Of a DNA stretch of 64,000 nucleotides, positions 10,401 through 18,216 are shown in pieces. A program made the translations under genes and the position numbers. A model generated the notes under the pieces. The model did not search any database. It was not told the DNA's origin and worked only from the letters and a program-made list of their open reading frames with translations. Origin of the DNA: Pseudomonadota bacterium (GTDB lineage: Bacteria > Pseudomonadota > Gammaproteobacteria > Steroidobacterales > Steroidobacteraceae). Each line of letters opens with the position of its first letter. Position 1 is the stretch's first letter. Where the stretch lies: assembly GCA_018241505.1 (NCBI GenBank), contig JAFEDS010000006.1, positions 62,001 to 126,000 on the forward strand, read 5' to 3'.

Positions 10401-11453
10401 CCGCGAGTCGGCAAACAGTTGGGGCGCGGAACCCGGAATCTGTAGGCCGTCAATACCCGCCTTCAGCGCCACAAAACCCCGATCGCCCTCGACTTGCGCA
10501 TCGAGAAGGGCGAGCTGCGCGCCGCCCGGCGCCTGCAGCTTCTCAATCACCAGATGTCCCGCCGTGGCCGGCTTACTGAATGCCCCGTGCAGGCGCCCTT
10601 TCAGATCGACGCGCTGCCATGTCAGACCCGGCATCGGCGACATGGCGGGCGCGCTCAAGGAATAGTTGAGATCGGCGCGGCTGTTCTTCAGGTCGATGCG
10701 TCCATTCGCCCGCGCCTGCAACGGTCCGGCATCCACTGACAGGCGCAGATCCTCAGCATTTCGCGGACCCTTCAGCTCAACCAACGCGTTGAGCGCACCG
10801 AGGCCGGGTACTTTGATCAGGTTTTCCAGTGGGCCATTGGCTGGCTCCTGCAACTTCACGGTGGCATTCATGGACGCCGGGTCAAAGTGCGCGGTGACCT
10901 CATAGGTGCCATTGCCACCGGTCCGCTGCGCAGTGAGTTGCGCGTCGGCGTCCTCGAGCGACCGCAGGTGGGCGTTGCCTTTAACTGTCAGTGAGGTGGG
11001 ATCCCCCGCGAGCGGCTTTCCCAGCTCGAGGGTCTCCACGGTGAGGTCCCTCAGGTCGGTCCTCGGAACCGATGAAGTCGAGGTCGGCTTTTGCTCTTTT
11101 TCGGGGACCGGTGCGCGTTCGACATGCAGCAGGCCAACATGCAGGGAATCCACATCCACATGGCGCCCGATCAGCGCGCTGGGCGACCAGCGCAACGAAA
11201 CACGGTCAGCCCACAACCACAACCCGCGCGAATCACGCAGCTCCAACCGATCCAGATCCAGCGCCGCCGGGAACGTTCCGTGAATTCCAGCGATCCGTAC
11301 CTTACCGTCAGTCACCTCGGATAGTTTGCGCACAATATATGCACGGCCACTGTCGGTGTTGGGGATGATGAAGGCGGCACACACCAGAAGCAGCACTATC
11401 CCAAGGAGCCCGCCTCCGATCCACAGCGCAATCCTTGCCGGGCGCGATACCAT
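7485..11453 (-). CDS. tamB: TamB: inner-membrane subunit of the translocation and assembly module
   Basis: 1322 residues. A single N-terminal transmembrane helix (IALWIGGGLLGIVLLLVCAAFI) anchors the protein. A very long, repetitive beta-rich periplasmic region typical of AsmA-like/TamB bridge proteins follows, and then the C-terminal DUF490/TamB domain ending in SSLGLAYQFEY. TamB spans the periplasm and works with TamA in outer-membrane protein insertion and phospholipid transport. The start ATG overlaps the tamA stop (TGATGG), so the pair is one operon. The region from about residue 1245 contains a serine-rich stretch (SSASGSSTSSQQSSGTS), probably a flexible linker. Confidence 0.93.
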   Translation of the reverse strand: MVSRPARIALWIGGGLLGIVLLLVCAAFIIPNTDSGRAYIVRKLSEVTDGKVRIAGIHGTFPAALDLDRLELRDSRGLWLWADRVSLRWSPSALIGRHVDVDSLHVGLLHVERAPVPEKEQKPTSTSSVPRTDLRDLTVETLELGKPLAGDPTSLTVKGNAHLRSLEDADAQLTAQRTGGNGTYEVTAHFDPASMNATVKLQEPANGPLENLIKVPGLGALNALVELKGPRNAEDLRLSVDAGPLQARANGRIDLKNSRADLNYSLSAPAMSPMPGLTWQRVDLKGRLHGAFSKPATAGHLVIEKLQAPGGAQLALLDAQVEGDRGFVALKAGIDGLQIPGSAPQLFADSRLTLDGSIRLDDPKRPLQLTAHHRLFALDTKAITAGQQSADLTLRIPDLKPFSRFSGAALRGDAELGAHVDYSPALTRLTANLSSHLDGGAAAWAGLVRGGVTQLRLAGEMSERQFALQDLQLTARAVSLNAEARADRGGDQSMNLRFTLGLPDLTRVSPALAGNLKANGSVTGPRQKLSTDMRLTTSLSVHGSPRGTVTARVQASGLPQSPDGVLEAGGELDGAPLSVSVQVQPVNNGGYHAVIHRADWKSAHADGDVTLGKNVTDARGKATLRVAQLSDFNTLAGSSISGSVNGQMSMSSRGRRPTAQLDFRAQNVAAGGVTVNAHLNADGPMDALKVTLAGDSPAVAGAPARINTATTLNLTRKELRLASLDASWHGQDLRLLNPAKIDFARELKIQQLALGIQDARIELDGQLSPTLDLRAAVRQIKPDLVNAFMPDTLASGTVNAEATVHGTTAAPTGNIHFQALDVRSMNAAARGLPAADLRADANLRGETADVNVQLTAGPNSKFLVMGRAPLSASAVTDLKLAGALDLTLANPILEAGGRHVAGTIAIDTTVKGNAQNPQVAGTVRLADGSFRDYTQGVSLTNITGQLSGDQKELRIDQLTAKAAPGNLSIQGKVGILQPKTPVDLHLTAKNAQPVASNLVTANLDADINVTGTAREQMDVNGKVHLNRANINIPSGMPPEVAVLDVERDGAQAQKPPEKPLVINLHLDVDAPNRILISGHGLDAEMGGNLKVRGTTAAPAVSGGFELQRGFFNLANSKLTFTNGTVTFSGTGVQKKLDPSLDFTAQTQAAEVTAVVHITGLADAPKIELSSTPELPQDEILARLLFGEPAAQLTALQLVQTGAALASMRSGGGGSNLNPIAKIQKALGLDRLSVGGGSSASGSSTSSQQSSGTSVEAGRYVSNRVYIGVKETTTGASKVNVDVDLTKRLKLQASLGNGTTTAQGVTPENDPGSSLGLAYQFEY

Positions 11454-13432
11454 CAGAACGCCTGCCCGAGGCCGATATAGACCTCAAACGAATCATCCGG
11501 ATTAGACACGTTCGGACCCTTTCGCTTCTGCAGGGGGACGGCGAAGTCGACCCGCAAGGGTCCGAGCGGAGTGTAGTAACGCACGCCGGCGCCAACACCT
11601 ACTTTGAGGTCGCCTTTGAGAGGATTGAGGTTACGGCTGACATTCCCCGCGTCCACGAACGTGGCAAAACCGAGAGCGGCGCCAATACGCTGCCGATACT
11701 CTATGGTCCCTGCATTGATGGCAGTGCCACCAATCGGATTGCCGTCAGGAAACAGCGGACCCACCGATTGATAGCGGTAGCCGCGAATGGTCCCGCTGCC
11801 GCCCGCATAGAAGCGCTGATCGGGAGGCAGACTGAACTGCGTTGCGCCCGCCGCCAACCCCCCGAGCGCGCGCAGCGCCAGGATGCTGCGGCCCGGATCG
11901 TGTGCGAGTCCCAACTTCTGCAGATCGAAGTACGTCGACGCGGTCAATTGAGTCACCACAAACTTGGCACTGGGGTGCCCCAACGAGAATGTCGGTGTGA
12001 GCATCAATGTGGTACGCAGCCCCTTGATGGCATCCGCCAGAGGGGATGTTTGTCCGGTGGTGTTGTAAGTTGCGCTCAGAGGCAGGCTCAGCAACGTATA
12101 ATTGTAGGTACAGCGCGGTTCGGATGTGCCCGGGCGCGGAGCGACGATGTTGGAAGTGCAGCCCACAGCGGCGCTCTCGATCGCATCCGGCGGCGACTCC
12201 TGGATGATCTGTTCACGCTCAGCGGCAACTCCGGCGCTGACACTCCAGATACTCGACAATTTTCTGATCACTGACACACCGGTGGTGACCGCCTTCTGGT
12301 CGTATGCCTCGAGAGATTGCTTGAGCGCGCCCAGTTGCACCTGCAGTGTCTGATCGCGGGTTTTCCAGTCTGGCAGCGAGTACTTGCCATTGAGGTCATA
12401 GCCGATGCCGTTCGAGGCCGTGCCACCGCCCAGGTTGATGACATCCGCCGACAGGGCCAGCGAGTCCGCGTTGCCGGTAATTTCCCGCTTCAGCCAGTTG
12501 ACTCCCACGCTCGCGCCCAGGTCGCTGGAGTAGGCACCGGTCAGTCCCACCGCGTGTGGCTTGCGTTCGCGAAATTGGATTGTCAACGGCACCCGGCCGT
12601 CGGGGTCCGGCTTGGGGGCGAGCTCGACGTTGACCTGGGTGAAGACGCCGACTGCCAGGAGGTCCCGCCGCGCCACTTCAATGGCGGAGGCGTTGTATTC
12701 GTCGCCACTGTGTATCAATAGCCGCTTGCGCACGTGCGACTCATTGATGGTCTTCAGGCCAGTCAGGTGAAGCTCACCTAACTGGTAGCGTTTGCCCGGA
12801 GTGGCATGGATGGAAACATTCAGTACTTTCTCGGAGGAGTTCTCTTTCGCGCGCGGCGGGTCCACTTTCGCGTAAGCGTAGCCGTTGTCGGCCAAGGTCT
12901 GACGCACACGACCCGCTGCCGCGAGAACGTCGGCCGCAACCGCCGGCGCACCGGTTTTTAGTTGGAGGGAGTTGGCGGCCTTCGGCGGCACGTCTCCCGT
13001 CAGCTCCACTGTTCCCAGGTGGTAAAGCGGTCCGAGATTGAATGACACCTCAACCTGGGCGTCGTCCTTGGCAGAGCGGTTGCTGAGCTCTTCACCTAAC
13101 CGGGGGTCATCCAACGGCAGTGAGTCGATGGTGATGGAAACGCTGCCCTGATAGTAACCAACACTTTCCAGCACAATCTTCAGACGATTGAGGTCATTCT
13201 GCGCGCGGCCGATCAGGCCGAAGGGGCCGACCGGCGCGCTCTTGCGCAGGTTCAGCAGATCGGAGGTGCTTTGGAGTGCTTCATTCAAGGCACTGTCCCG
13301 GGTGTCGGCGAGCTTCGCTTTGTACGGTTGAGGATCGGCGCTTCGCGCGGCGGAGCTGGCCAGGAGCAGGAGAAGACCGAGGGCGCGTCCGATGGGCCTG
13401 AAGCGCCCACCGCCCCTCCGCCCGGCCCTCAT
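11453..13432 (-). CDS. tamA: TamA: BamA-family outer-membrane barrel protein
   Basis: 659 residues, somewhat longer than E. coli TamA (577). An Arg-rich signal peptide (RALGLLLLLASSAARSA) is followed by about three POTRA domains (roughly residues 35-280) and a 16-strand Omp85 barrel. The barrel carries the hallmark RFYAGGSGTIRGYRY (the [V/I]RG[F/Y] motif of loop 6) and ends in EVYIGLGQAF with a terminal Phe. It pairs with TamB, encoded immediately downstream with a one-base stop/start overlap. Confidence 0.93.
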   Translation of the reverse strand: MRAGRRGGGRFRPIGRALGLLLLLASSAARSADPQPYKAKLADTRDSALNEALQSTSDLLNLRKSAPVGPFGLIGRAQNDLNRLKIVLESVGYYQGSVSITIDSLPLDDPRLGEELSNRSAKDDAQVEVSFNLGPLYHLGTVELTGDVPPKAANSLQLKTGAPAVAADVLAAAGRVRQTLADNGYAYAKVDPPRAKENSSEKVLNVSIHATPGKRYQLGELHLTGLKTINESHVRKRLLIHSGDEYNASAIEVARRDLLAVGVFTQVNVELAPKPDPDGRVPLTIQFRERKPHAVGLTGAYSSDLGASVGVNWLKREITGNADSLALSADVINLGGGTASNGIGYDLNGKYSLPDWKTRDQTLQVQLGALKQSLEAYDQKAVTTGVSVIRKLSSIWSVSAGVAAEREQIIQESPPDAIESAAVGCTSNIVAPRPGTSEPRCTYNYTLLSLPLSATYNTTGQTSPLADAIKGLRTTLMLTPTFSLGHPSAKFVVTQLTASTYFDLQKLGLAHDPGRSILALRALGGLAAGATQFSLPPDQRFYAGGSGTIRGYRYQSVGPLFPDGNPIGGTAINAGTIEYRQRIGAALGFATFVDAGNVSRNLNPLKGDLKVGVGAGVRYYTPLGPLRVDFAVPLQKRKGPNVSNPDDSFEVYIGLGQAF

Positions 13433-13752
13433 ACATTGACTGCCATACTGAGACCAACGTCGTCAGGCGAGTGATGTTCCGGCTTTGGATGCTCCGATGG
13501 CACCGCAACCGGCACCTCGGACGTGGCGAATCAGGATGACCGACGCCGCGGCATCCTGCGCTGTCGCGCACCCTCGCATGCTCGACGTCTCCGCGCACGT
13601 GAGGACCCAGGCGTGTGGCCGCAGCGTCTGATCTAACACGCAATCAAGACGTCCTACCCGGGAGGGTCACACCCGGTTGACGCGGTTTGTGCGCTCGCAT
13701 TACTGCGCAAAATTCCGCAATAGCAGCCGCTGCTTCGTGTCAACATCTTGGG
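13433..13752. other. Intergenic region without a supported gene
   Basis: About 320 bp between the divergent tamA and the small membrane-protein gene. Open frames here are antisense or run into tamA without start signals. It should hold the tamA promoter, but I see no convincing -35/-10 pair. Confidence 0.5.
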
Positions 13753-14163
13753 ATGGTTCCGCAAGTTTCCTGGTTGCTGCTGGAAGGACTGCTCCCTCTT
13801 TTCGGTGCAGGCGTGATCTACCTTGTCTGGGGCGTATGCACGTACGCCGCCGCCGTGGAAACGTCGGAATTCACCTATCGCTGGGGAGAGGCTGCTGATC
13901 CGTTGGGTTGGCTCTACGGAGCAACTATGATAGCGGCTCAAAACGCGGTTAGGGACTTCACCCTTTCGAGCCATCGCTTGGCGCTTGGCTGGGGATGTGT
14001 CGTTGTGGGCATCATCTGCCTGCTATTGTTGGTTGCGGCGATGACAAATCGAGGTGCAACATGGACCTGGAGGCCGAAATGCATCTTCCAGGCTTTCACG
14101 ATCGTGTTTGTCGGCACCACCTTGTATATCGGCTTTCTGTCGCATACGCCGTCTTTGCGATGA
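13753..14163 (+). CDS. Hypothetical membrane protein
   Basis: 136 residues from ATG (MVPQVSWLLLEGLLP); a further upstream in-frame start adds residues without membrane character. Three hydrophobic segments are visible: about residues 6-33, 80-103 (GCVVVGIICLLLLVAAM) and 113-130. No known family was recognised. It precedes another small membrane protein by 21 bp and a decayed CHAT-domain gene, in a patch that differs from the housekeeping genes around it. It may be part of a small accessory system whose effector has decayed; this is inference from position only. Confidence 0.5.
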   Translation: MVPQVSWLLLEGLLPLFGAGVIYLVWGVCTYAAAVETSEFTYRWGEAADPLGWLYGATMIAAQNAVRDFTLSSHRLALGWGCVVVGIICLLLLVAAMTNRGATWTWRPKCIFQAFTIVFVGTTLYIGFLSHTPSLR

Positions 14164-14184
14164 GTTATTCCTCGTGACCCCAAA

Positions 14185-14550
14185 ATGGAGAATCAAACAG
14201 TGAACGAAGACACTGCCGGAAATGAATTGGACTTGCATCGAGTCGTCGAGTCCTTACTCAGAACCCACCCCGATCTGGCGGACCCGAACAAATTACGCCT
14301 CTTCGAGGAAATGTTGAAACAGAAGATCGCCACACTCAGCTCGGCGGCGTCGGCTGATGGCGCTCCGGCGAGGCTGACGCCGGAAGAGAAGCTCATGTGG
14401 TTCACCCTCCACTTTGCAGGTAGCGTGCTTCCGGCCACTTTGATCGTGGTAACTTTTCCACGGTTTCCACTGTCAACACTCCCTGCCATAGCGGTCTTGA
14501 GCTTTTTCGCGACCCGTTGTCTATTACGGGCCGAGCGACCAGGGCGCTAG
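14185..14550 (+). CDS. Hypothetical small membrane protein
   Basis: 121 residues. The N-terminal half is soluble and acidic/helical (ELDLHRVVESLLRTHPDLADPNKLRLFEEM is split here as helices around residues 15-50). A hydrophobic hairpin follows at about residues 70-112. No family was recognised. An internal GTG (VNEDTAG) eight codons... is possible but the ATG at 14185 follows well after the upstream stop. The TAG stop is in the same frame as the CHAT remnant that follows. Confidence 0.5.
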   Translation: MENQTVNEDTAGNELDLHRVVESLLRTHPDLADPNKLRLFEEMLKQKIATLSSAASADGAPARLTPEEKLMWFTLHFAGSVLPATLIVVTFPRFPLSTLPAIAVLSFFATRCLLRAERPGR

Positions 14551-14949
14551 CAAGACAGGCCGGGGCTGTCACGGGCCAGGGCGGCGGCCGGGGTTGCGAA
14601 GAATCTTTTGTTGATAGGCGATCCCACGACCGCGCGCAGCGATTTCGCGCCCCTGCCGGACGCGGCGAAGGAAATCCAACAGGTGCGGCAGCATTTTCAG
14701 GTGGACAGCGAAGTGGTGGTATCCCAAAAGAGCGCCATCCCCGCCGCGTACGCGACCAGCAACCCCGGCGACTTCCGCTACATCCATTTCGCGGCCCACG
14801 GTACCGCGAGCCGCCTCAGCCCGCTCGATTCGGCTGTGGTACTGTCGCCGCCCCCCGCAGAACCGGAAGAGTTGTCGCTGATGCATTCGCCACGCACATA
14901 TCGCAAGCCGATCTTCTGGGGAGTATTCCAGCTCTATGCAGGCTCATGA
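14551..14949 (+). pseudogene. CHAT-domain protease remnant with internal deletion
   Basis: After the in-frame TAG of the preceding gene, the same frame encodes NLLLIGDPTTARSDFAPLP, then DFRYIHFAAHGTASRLSPLD, both strongly CHAT-like (HFAAHG carries the catalytic-type His). It then jumps to LSLMHSPRTYRKPIFW and ends GVFQLYAGS, the usual extreme C-terminus of CHAT proteins. The intervening part, which normally holds the catalytic Cys (the SAC-type motif) and about 80 more residues, is missing. There is no ATG start and no TPR N-terminus, so this is a degraded fragment. A TTG at 14608 could start a short product, but it would lack the catalytic Cys. Confidence 0.75.
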
Positions 14950-15838
14950 ACGCCGGCTTCTGCTCTTTGGCTTCGGTTACAGCGGCGAACGATTTTGCCG
15001 GCGGCAGCAGGCCGCGGGTTGGCAGGTCCAGGTTGTCGTCCGAAGCGAGGAGACGCGCGAGCGGGTTGAAGCTCTGGGTGCGATGCCCATTGAGCTCAAT
15101 AACGCGGCGATGGCGGTCAGCCAGGCCAATGCCCTACTGGTGGTCGCACCGCCTACGGAAGCAGGCTGCCCGGCCCTGGAGGTGTTGGGCCCCGCCCTCC
15201 AGGCGTTGACTCCGGCCGTATCGGAGCGTGACCGCCAAGGCATGAGTTGGATAGGTTACGCCTCGTCCACTGCCGTCTATGGCGACCAACAGGGCCACTG
15301 GACGACAGAGGACTCGCCACTCAACACGGCTTCCCCCACGGGTATGCGACGGCTCAACGCTGAAAACGCCTGGATGGCCGCGTGCCGGCCCACGAGCCTG
15401 CCCCTGGTGATATTCCGCTTGGCAGGCATCTACGGGCCCGGTCGCTCGGCGCTCGATCGCATCCGCGCAGGCCGGGCACGCCGGATCGAGAAGAACAACC
15501 ACGTCCTGTCGCGTATCCATGTGGACGACATCGTTTCCCTGCTCGATGCGTCGCTCCAACACCCGAATCATTCCATCTACAACGTCTGCGACGACGAGCC
15601 GGCGTCCACATCCGATGTGGTCACCTATGCGGCCGGGCTTCTTGGCGTGGAGCCGCCGGCACCCGAGCCGTTCGAGTCGGCTGTCATGTCAAACGCCGCC
15701 GAACGCTATTTTCTGGAGAGCCGCCGGATCTCCAATGCACGGGCCAGAAGCACCTTAGGATGGCAGCCGCGATACCCGAGCTATCGGGAAGGGCTGAAGG
15801 CTATTTTCAAGGGCGAAGCGGCGCAGCAATCTGCTTGA
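14936..15838 (+). CDS. NAD-dependent epimerase/SDR-like oxidoreductase (YeeZ-type)
   Basis: 300 residues. The N-terminal Rossmann motif is LLLFGFGYSGERF (GxGxxG), and YASSTAVYGD matches the SDR core. The usual YxxxK catalytic pair is absent: the position reads TGMRRLNAENAW, as in YeeZ-type atypical SDRs. IFRLAGIYGPGRS and RIHVDDIV are typical of extended SDRs. It starts inside the end of the CHAT remnant. It heads a plus-strand run of carbohydrate genes but is separated from them by 66 bp. Substrate unknown. Confidence 0.82.
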   Translation: MQAHERRLLLFGFGYSGERFCRRQQAAGWQVQVVVRSEETRERVEALGAMPIELNNAAMAVSQANALLVVAPPTEAGCPALEVLGPALQALTPAVSERDRQGMSWIGYASSTAVYGDQQGHWTTEDSPLNTASPTGMRRLNAENAWMAACRPTSLPLVIFRLAGIYGPGRSALDRIRAGRARRIEKNNHVLSRIHVDDIVSLLDASLQHPNHSIYNVCDDEPASTSDVVTYAAGLLGVEPPAPEPFESAVMSNAAERYFLESRRISNARARSTLGWQPRYPSYREGLKAIFKGEAAQQSA

Positions 15839-15904
15839 ACCAGACCCACTTCACATAACGGGGCGCCGATCACGGGTATCTTTACGTTAAATCGGGAAGC
15901 CCAC

Positions 15905-16336
15905 GTGATTGAAAATATTCGCCAGGGATCAACGGAGCTCGCCATCATCATCCGGGCGAGTTATGTACGTGAAGGAATCACCTTCCTCACGCCCAACGAT
16001 TACTCGCAACAATTGGGCTACATGAATCGCCGCGCCGGCTATCGAATTGCCGCGCACATTCACAACGCCGTGCCGCGAGCGGTGACCTTCACGCGTGAAG
16101 TGCTGGTCATCAAGTCCGGCAAGCTGCGGGTGGATTTCTACTGCGAGAACGGCAAGTACGTGGAGAGCCGGATCCTGAACGCGGGCGATGTGATTCTGCT
16201 CGCTGCCGGCGGCCATGGATTTGAGATGTTGGAAGACAGCGAGATTATTGAGGTCAAGCAAGGTCCCTACGCAGGCGACCAGGACAAGACCATTCTCGAG
16301 CCTGTCGAGGCCGGCCGTATCCGCATTCCGGCCTAG
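15905..16336 (+). CDS. Cupin-domain protein
   Basis: 143 residues from a GTG start (MIENIRQG). It has a single cupin-like beta-barrel with AAHIHNA (His pair), TREVLVIKSGKLRVDFY and LNAGDVILLAAGGHGFEML, which gives metal-binding His positions. Similar small cupins sit in O-antigen and nucleotide-sugar clusters (WbuC/FdtA-like), where they may act as sugar isomerases or regulators. It lies 3 bp before a sugar aminotransferase gene, so a role in making the same sugar is likely but unproven. Confidence 0.72.
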   Translation: MIENIRQGSTELAIIIRASYVREGITFLTPNDYSQQLGYMNRRAGYRIAAHIHNAVPRAVTFTREVLVIKSGKLRVDFYCENGKYVESRILNAGDVILLAAGGHGFEMLEDSEIIEVKQGPYAGDQDKTILEPVEAGRIRIPA

Positions 16337-16339
16337 CCC

Positions 16340-17464
16340 GTGCAGCGCTCCGACTTCATTGCGGTCAATGAGCCGTTGCTGGACGGCAATGAGAAGAAAT
16401 ACCTGACCGAGTGTCTGGACACGGGCTGGATCTCCTCCGAAGGCCCGTTTGTGCAGCGGTTCGAGCAGGCATTCTCGACTCGCGTCGGCAGAAAATGGGG
16501 CGTGGCTGTGTGCAACGGAACCGCCGCGCTGGATGCCGCAATCGAAGCACTCGGCATCGGACCCGGCGACGAAGTCATCCTGCCGGCTTTCACAATTATT
16601 TCCTGCATCGGACAGATCATCCGTTGTGGCGCGCGGCCGGTGCTCGTCGATAGCGACGCACGCACCTGGAACATGGACGTCAATCAGATCGAGGCAAAGA
16701 TTACTCCCCGTACCAAGGCCATCATGGTCGTCCACACGTACGGTCTGCCTGTCGACATGGACCCCGTCCTCGCCATCGCGAAGCGCCACGGTGTTGCCGT
16801 GATTGAGGATGCGGCGGAGGCGCATGGACAGACCTATCGGGGCCATCCCTGCGGCAGTTTTGGGGATATCAGCACATTCAGCTTTTATCCCAACAAGCTC
16901 GTGACCACGGGTGAAGGCGGCATGATCGTCACCAACGACGACGGTCTGGCTGCCACGTGCTACAGCCTGCGCAACCTGTGCTTTCAGCCGCAAAGGCGCT
17001 TCGTACACGAACGCCTGGGCTGGAACTTGCGCATGACCAACCTCCAGGCGGCCCTGGGTGTGGCCCAGCTCGAACGCATGGACGAGTTCGCAACGCGCAA
17101 GCGCACGATGGGCAAGCGCTATACTGAGTTGTTGTCGGATGTTGCCGGGTTGCAGTTGCCCCTGGCACAGACCGAATACGCCGACAACATCTACTGGGTT
17201 TACGGGCTCGTGCTCGCCGATGACGTGGATTTCGATGCCGCCGAAGCCATGAAGAAGCTCGCCTCCCTGGGCGTCGGGTGCCGGCCGTTCTTCTGTCCCA
17301 TGAATCAACAGCCGGTGCTGCTGGAACGGGGCCTGTTCGCGGGGGAGTCCTATCCGGTGGCGGAGCGGATGTATCGAAATGGGTTCTATATTCCCAGCGG
17401 TCTGGCGCTGACTGAAGCGCAGATGACGCGAGTCGCCGAAGCGGTCGGTTCGATACTCAAATGA
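16340..17464 (+). CDS. DegT/DnrJ/EryC1/StrS sugar aminotransferase, perosamine-synthase-like
   Basis: 374 residues, GTG start (MQRSDFIAVNEPLLDG). It has the fold type I PLP signature: CNGTAALDAAI, VIEDAAEAHG (PLP-stabilising Asp) and SFYPNKLVTTGEGG with the Schiff-base Lys186. The N-terminus EPLLDGNEKKYLTECLDTGW closely resembles GDP-perosamine synthases (Per/RfbE), which aminate GDP-4-keto-6-deoxymannose. Neither GDP-mannose dehydratase nor an N-acetyltransferase is visible nearby, so the exact substrate is inferred. It overlaps the next gene by four bases (ATGA). Confidence 0.88.
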   Translation: MQRSDFIAVNEPLLDGNEKKYLTECLDTGWISSEGPFVQRFEQAFSTRVGRKWGVAVCNGTAALDAAIEALGIGPGDEVILPAFTIISCIGQIIRCGARPVLVDSDARTWNMDVNQIEAKITPRTKAIMVVHTYGLPVDMDPVLAIAKRHGVAVIEDAAEAHGQTYRGHPCGSFGDISTFSFYPNKLVTTGEGGMIVTNDDGLAATCYSLRNLCFQPQRRFVHERLGWNLRMTNLQAALGVAQLERMDEFATRKRTMGKRYTELLSDVAGLQLPLAQTEYADNIYWVYGLVLADDVDFDAAEAMKKLASLGVGCRPFFCPMNQQPVLLERGLFAGESYPVAERMYRNGFYIPSGLALTEAQMTRVAEAVGSILK

Positions 17465-18216
17465 CCGAAGTATTCGACGCCTACGCGGCCTACTACGACC
17501 TGCTCTACCGCGACAAGGACTATCCGGCAGAGGCCCGGTACGTACGATCGCTTCTGCAGCGGGGCGGGGTCGACAAAGGCGAGATCCTGGAGTTGGGCTG
17601 CGGCACGGGTAAGCATGCCGAGCAGTTGGCGCGGCTCGGATATTCGGTTCATGGCATCGACCTGAGCCCTTCCATGGTCGATATCGCGAGGCGCAGAACC
17701 TCTTCGGAGCGTATTCGGTTCGATGTGGGCGATGCGCGTTCAGCCCGCCTCAACAGACTGTTTGACGCCGCCATCTCACTGTTTCACGTCGCAAGCTACC
17801 AGACCACGAACGAGGATCTGGCGGGTATGCTTGCCACGGCCGCGGCTCATCTGAAGACCGGCGGCCTGTTCGTGTTCGATTTCTGGTACGGGCCCGGCGT
17901 CCTCACGGACCCACCGACCGAGCGTGTGAAAAATCTGAAAGATGAAGTCATTGAGGTCGTTCGGACGGCGAAGCCGCACTTGCACCCGAACGAGAATGTG
18001 GTGGACGTTCATTACAATGTGAGGGTGAAGCAGCATCGCAATGGCGCGGTCGCGGAGATCGAGGAAACTCACCGCATGCGCTACCTGTTCCTGCCGGAGT
18101 TGAAATTCATGCTCCAGGCGGCTGGAATGGAGCTGTTGCACGCGGAACGGTGGATGTCGGATGATGAGTTGGACGCCCGAAGCTGGCAGGCCGTTGTGAC
18201 AGCACGTCGGACATGA
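17461..18216 (+). CDS. Class I SAM-dependent methyltransferase
   Basis: 251 residues. Motif I is ILELGCGTGKHAEQLA, motif II follows as GYSVHGIDLSPSM, and VGDAR sits at the expected position. FDAYAAYYDLLYRDKDY at the N-terminus is typical of methyltransferases in polysaccharide and natural-product clusters. It overlaps both neighbours by four bases (ATGA), so it belongs to a tightly coupled operon with the aminotransferase and the sulfotransferase/glycosyltransferase. It probably methylates a sugar, but the acceptor is unknown. Confidence 0.88.
   Translation: MTEVFDAYAAYYDLLYRDKDYPAEARYVRSLLQRGGVDKGEILELGCGTGKHAEQLARLGYSVHGIDLSPSMVDIARRRTSSERIRFDVGDARSARLNRLFDAAISLFHVASYQTTNEDLAGMLATAAAHLKTGGLFVFDFWYGPGVLTDPPTERVKNLKDEVIEVVRTAKPHLHPNENVVDVHYNVRVKQHRNGAVAEIEETHRMRYLFLPELKFMLQAAGMELLHAERWMSDDELDARSWQAVVTARRT

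Noticed and set aside
11435..12274. Plus-strand open frame opposite tamA
   Set aside because: Lies within the barrel-coding region of tamA; no signal peptide or conserved motif.
15929..17308. Long minus-strand open frame of about 460 codons opposite the cupin and aminotransferase genes
   Set aside because: The plus strand carries two well-conserved genes here; the antisense product has no family features.
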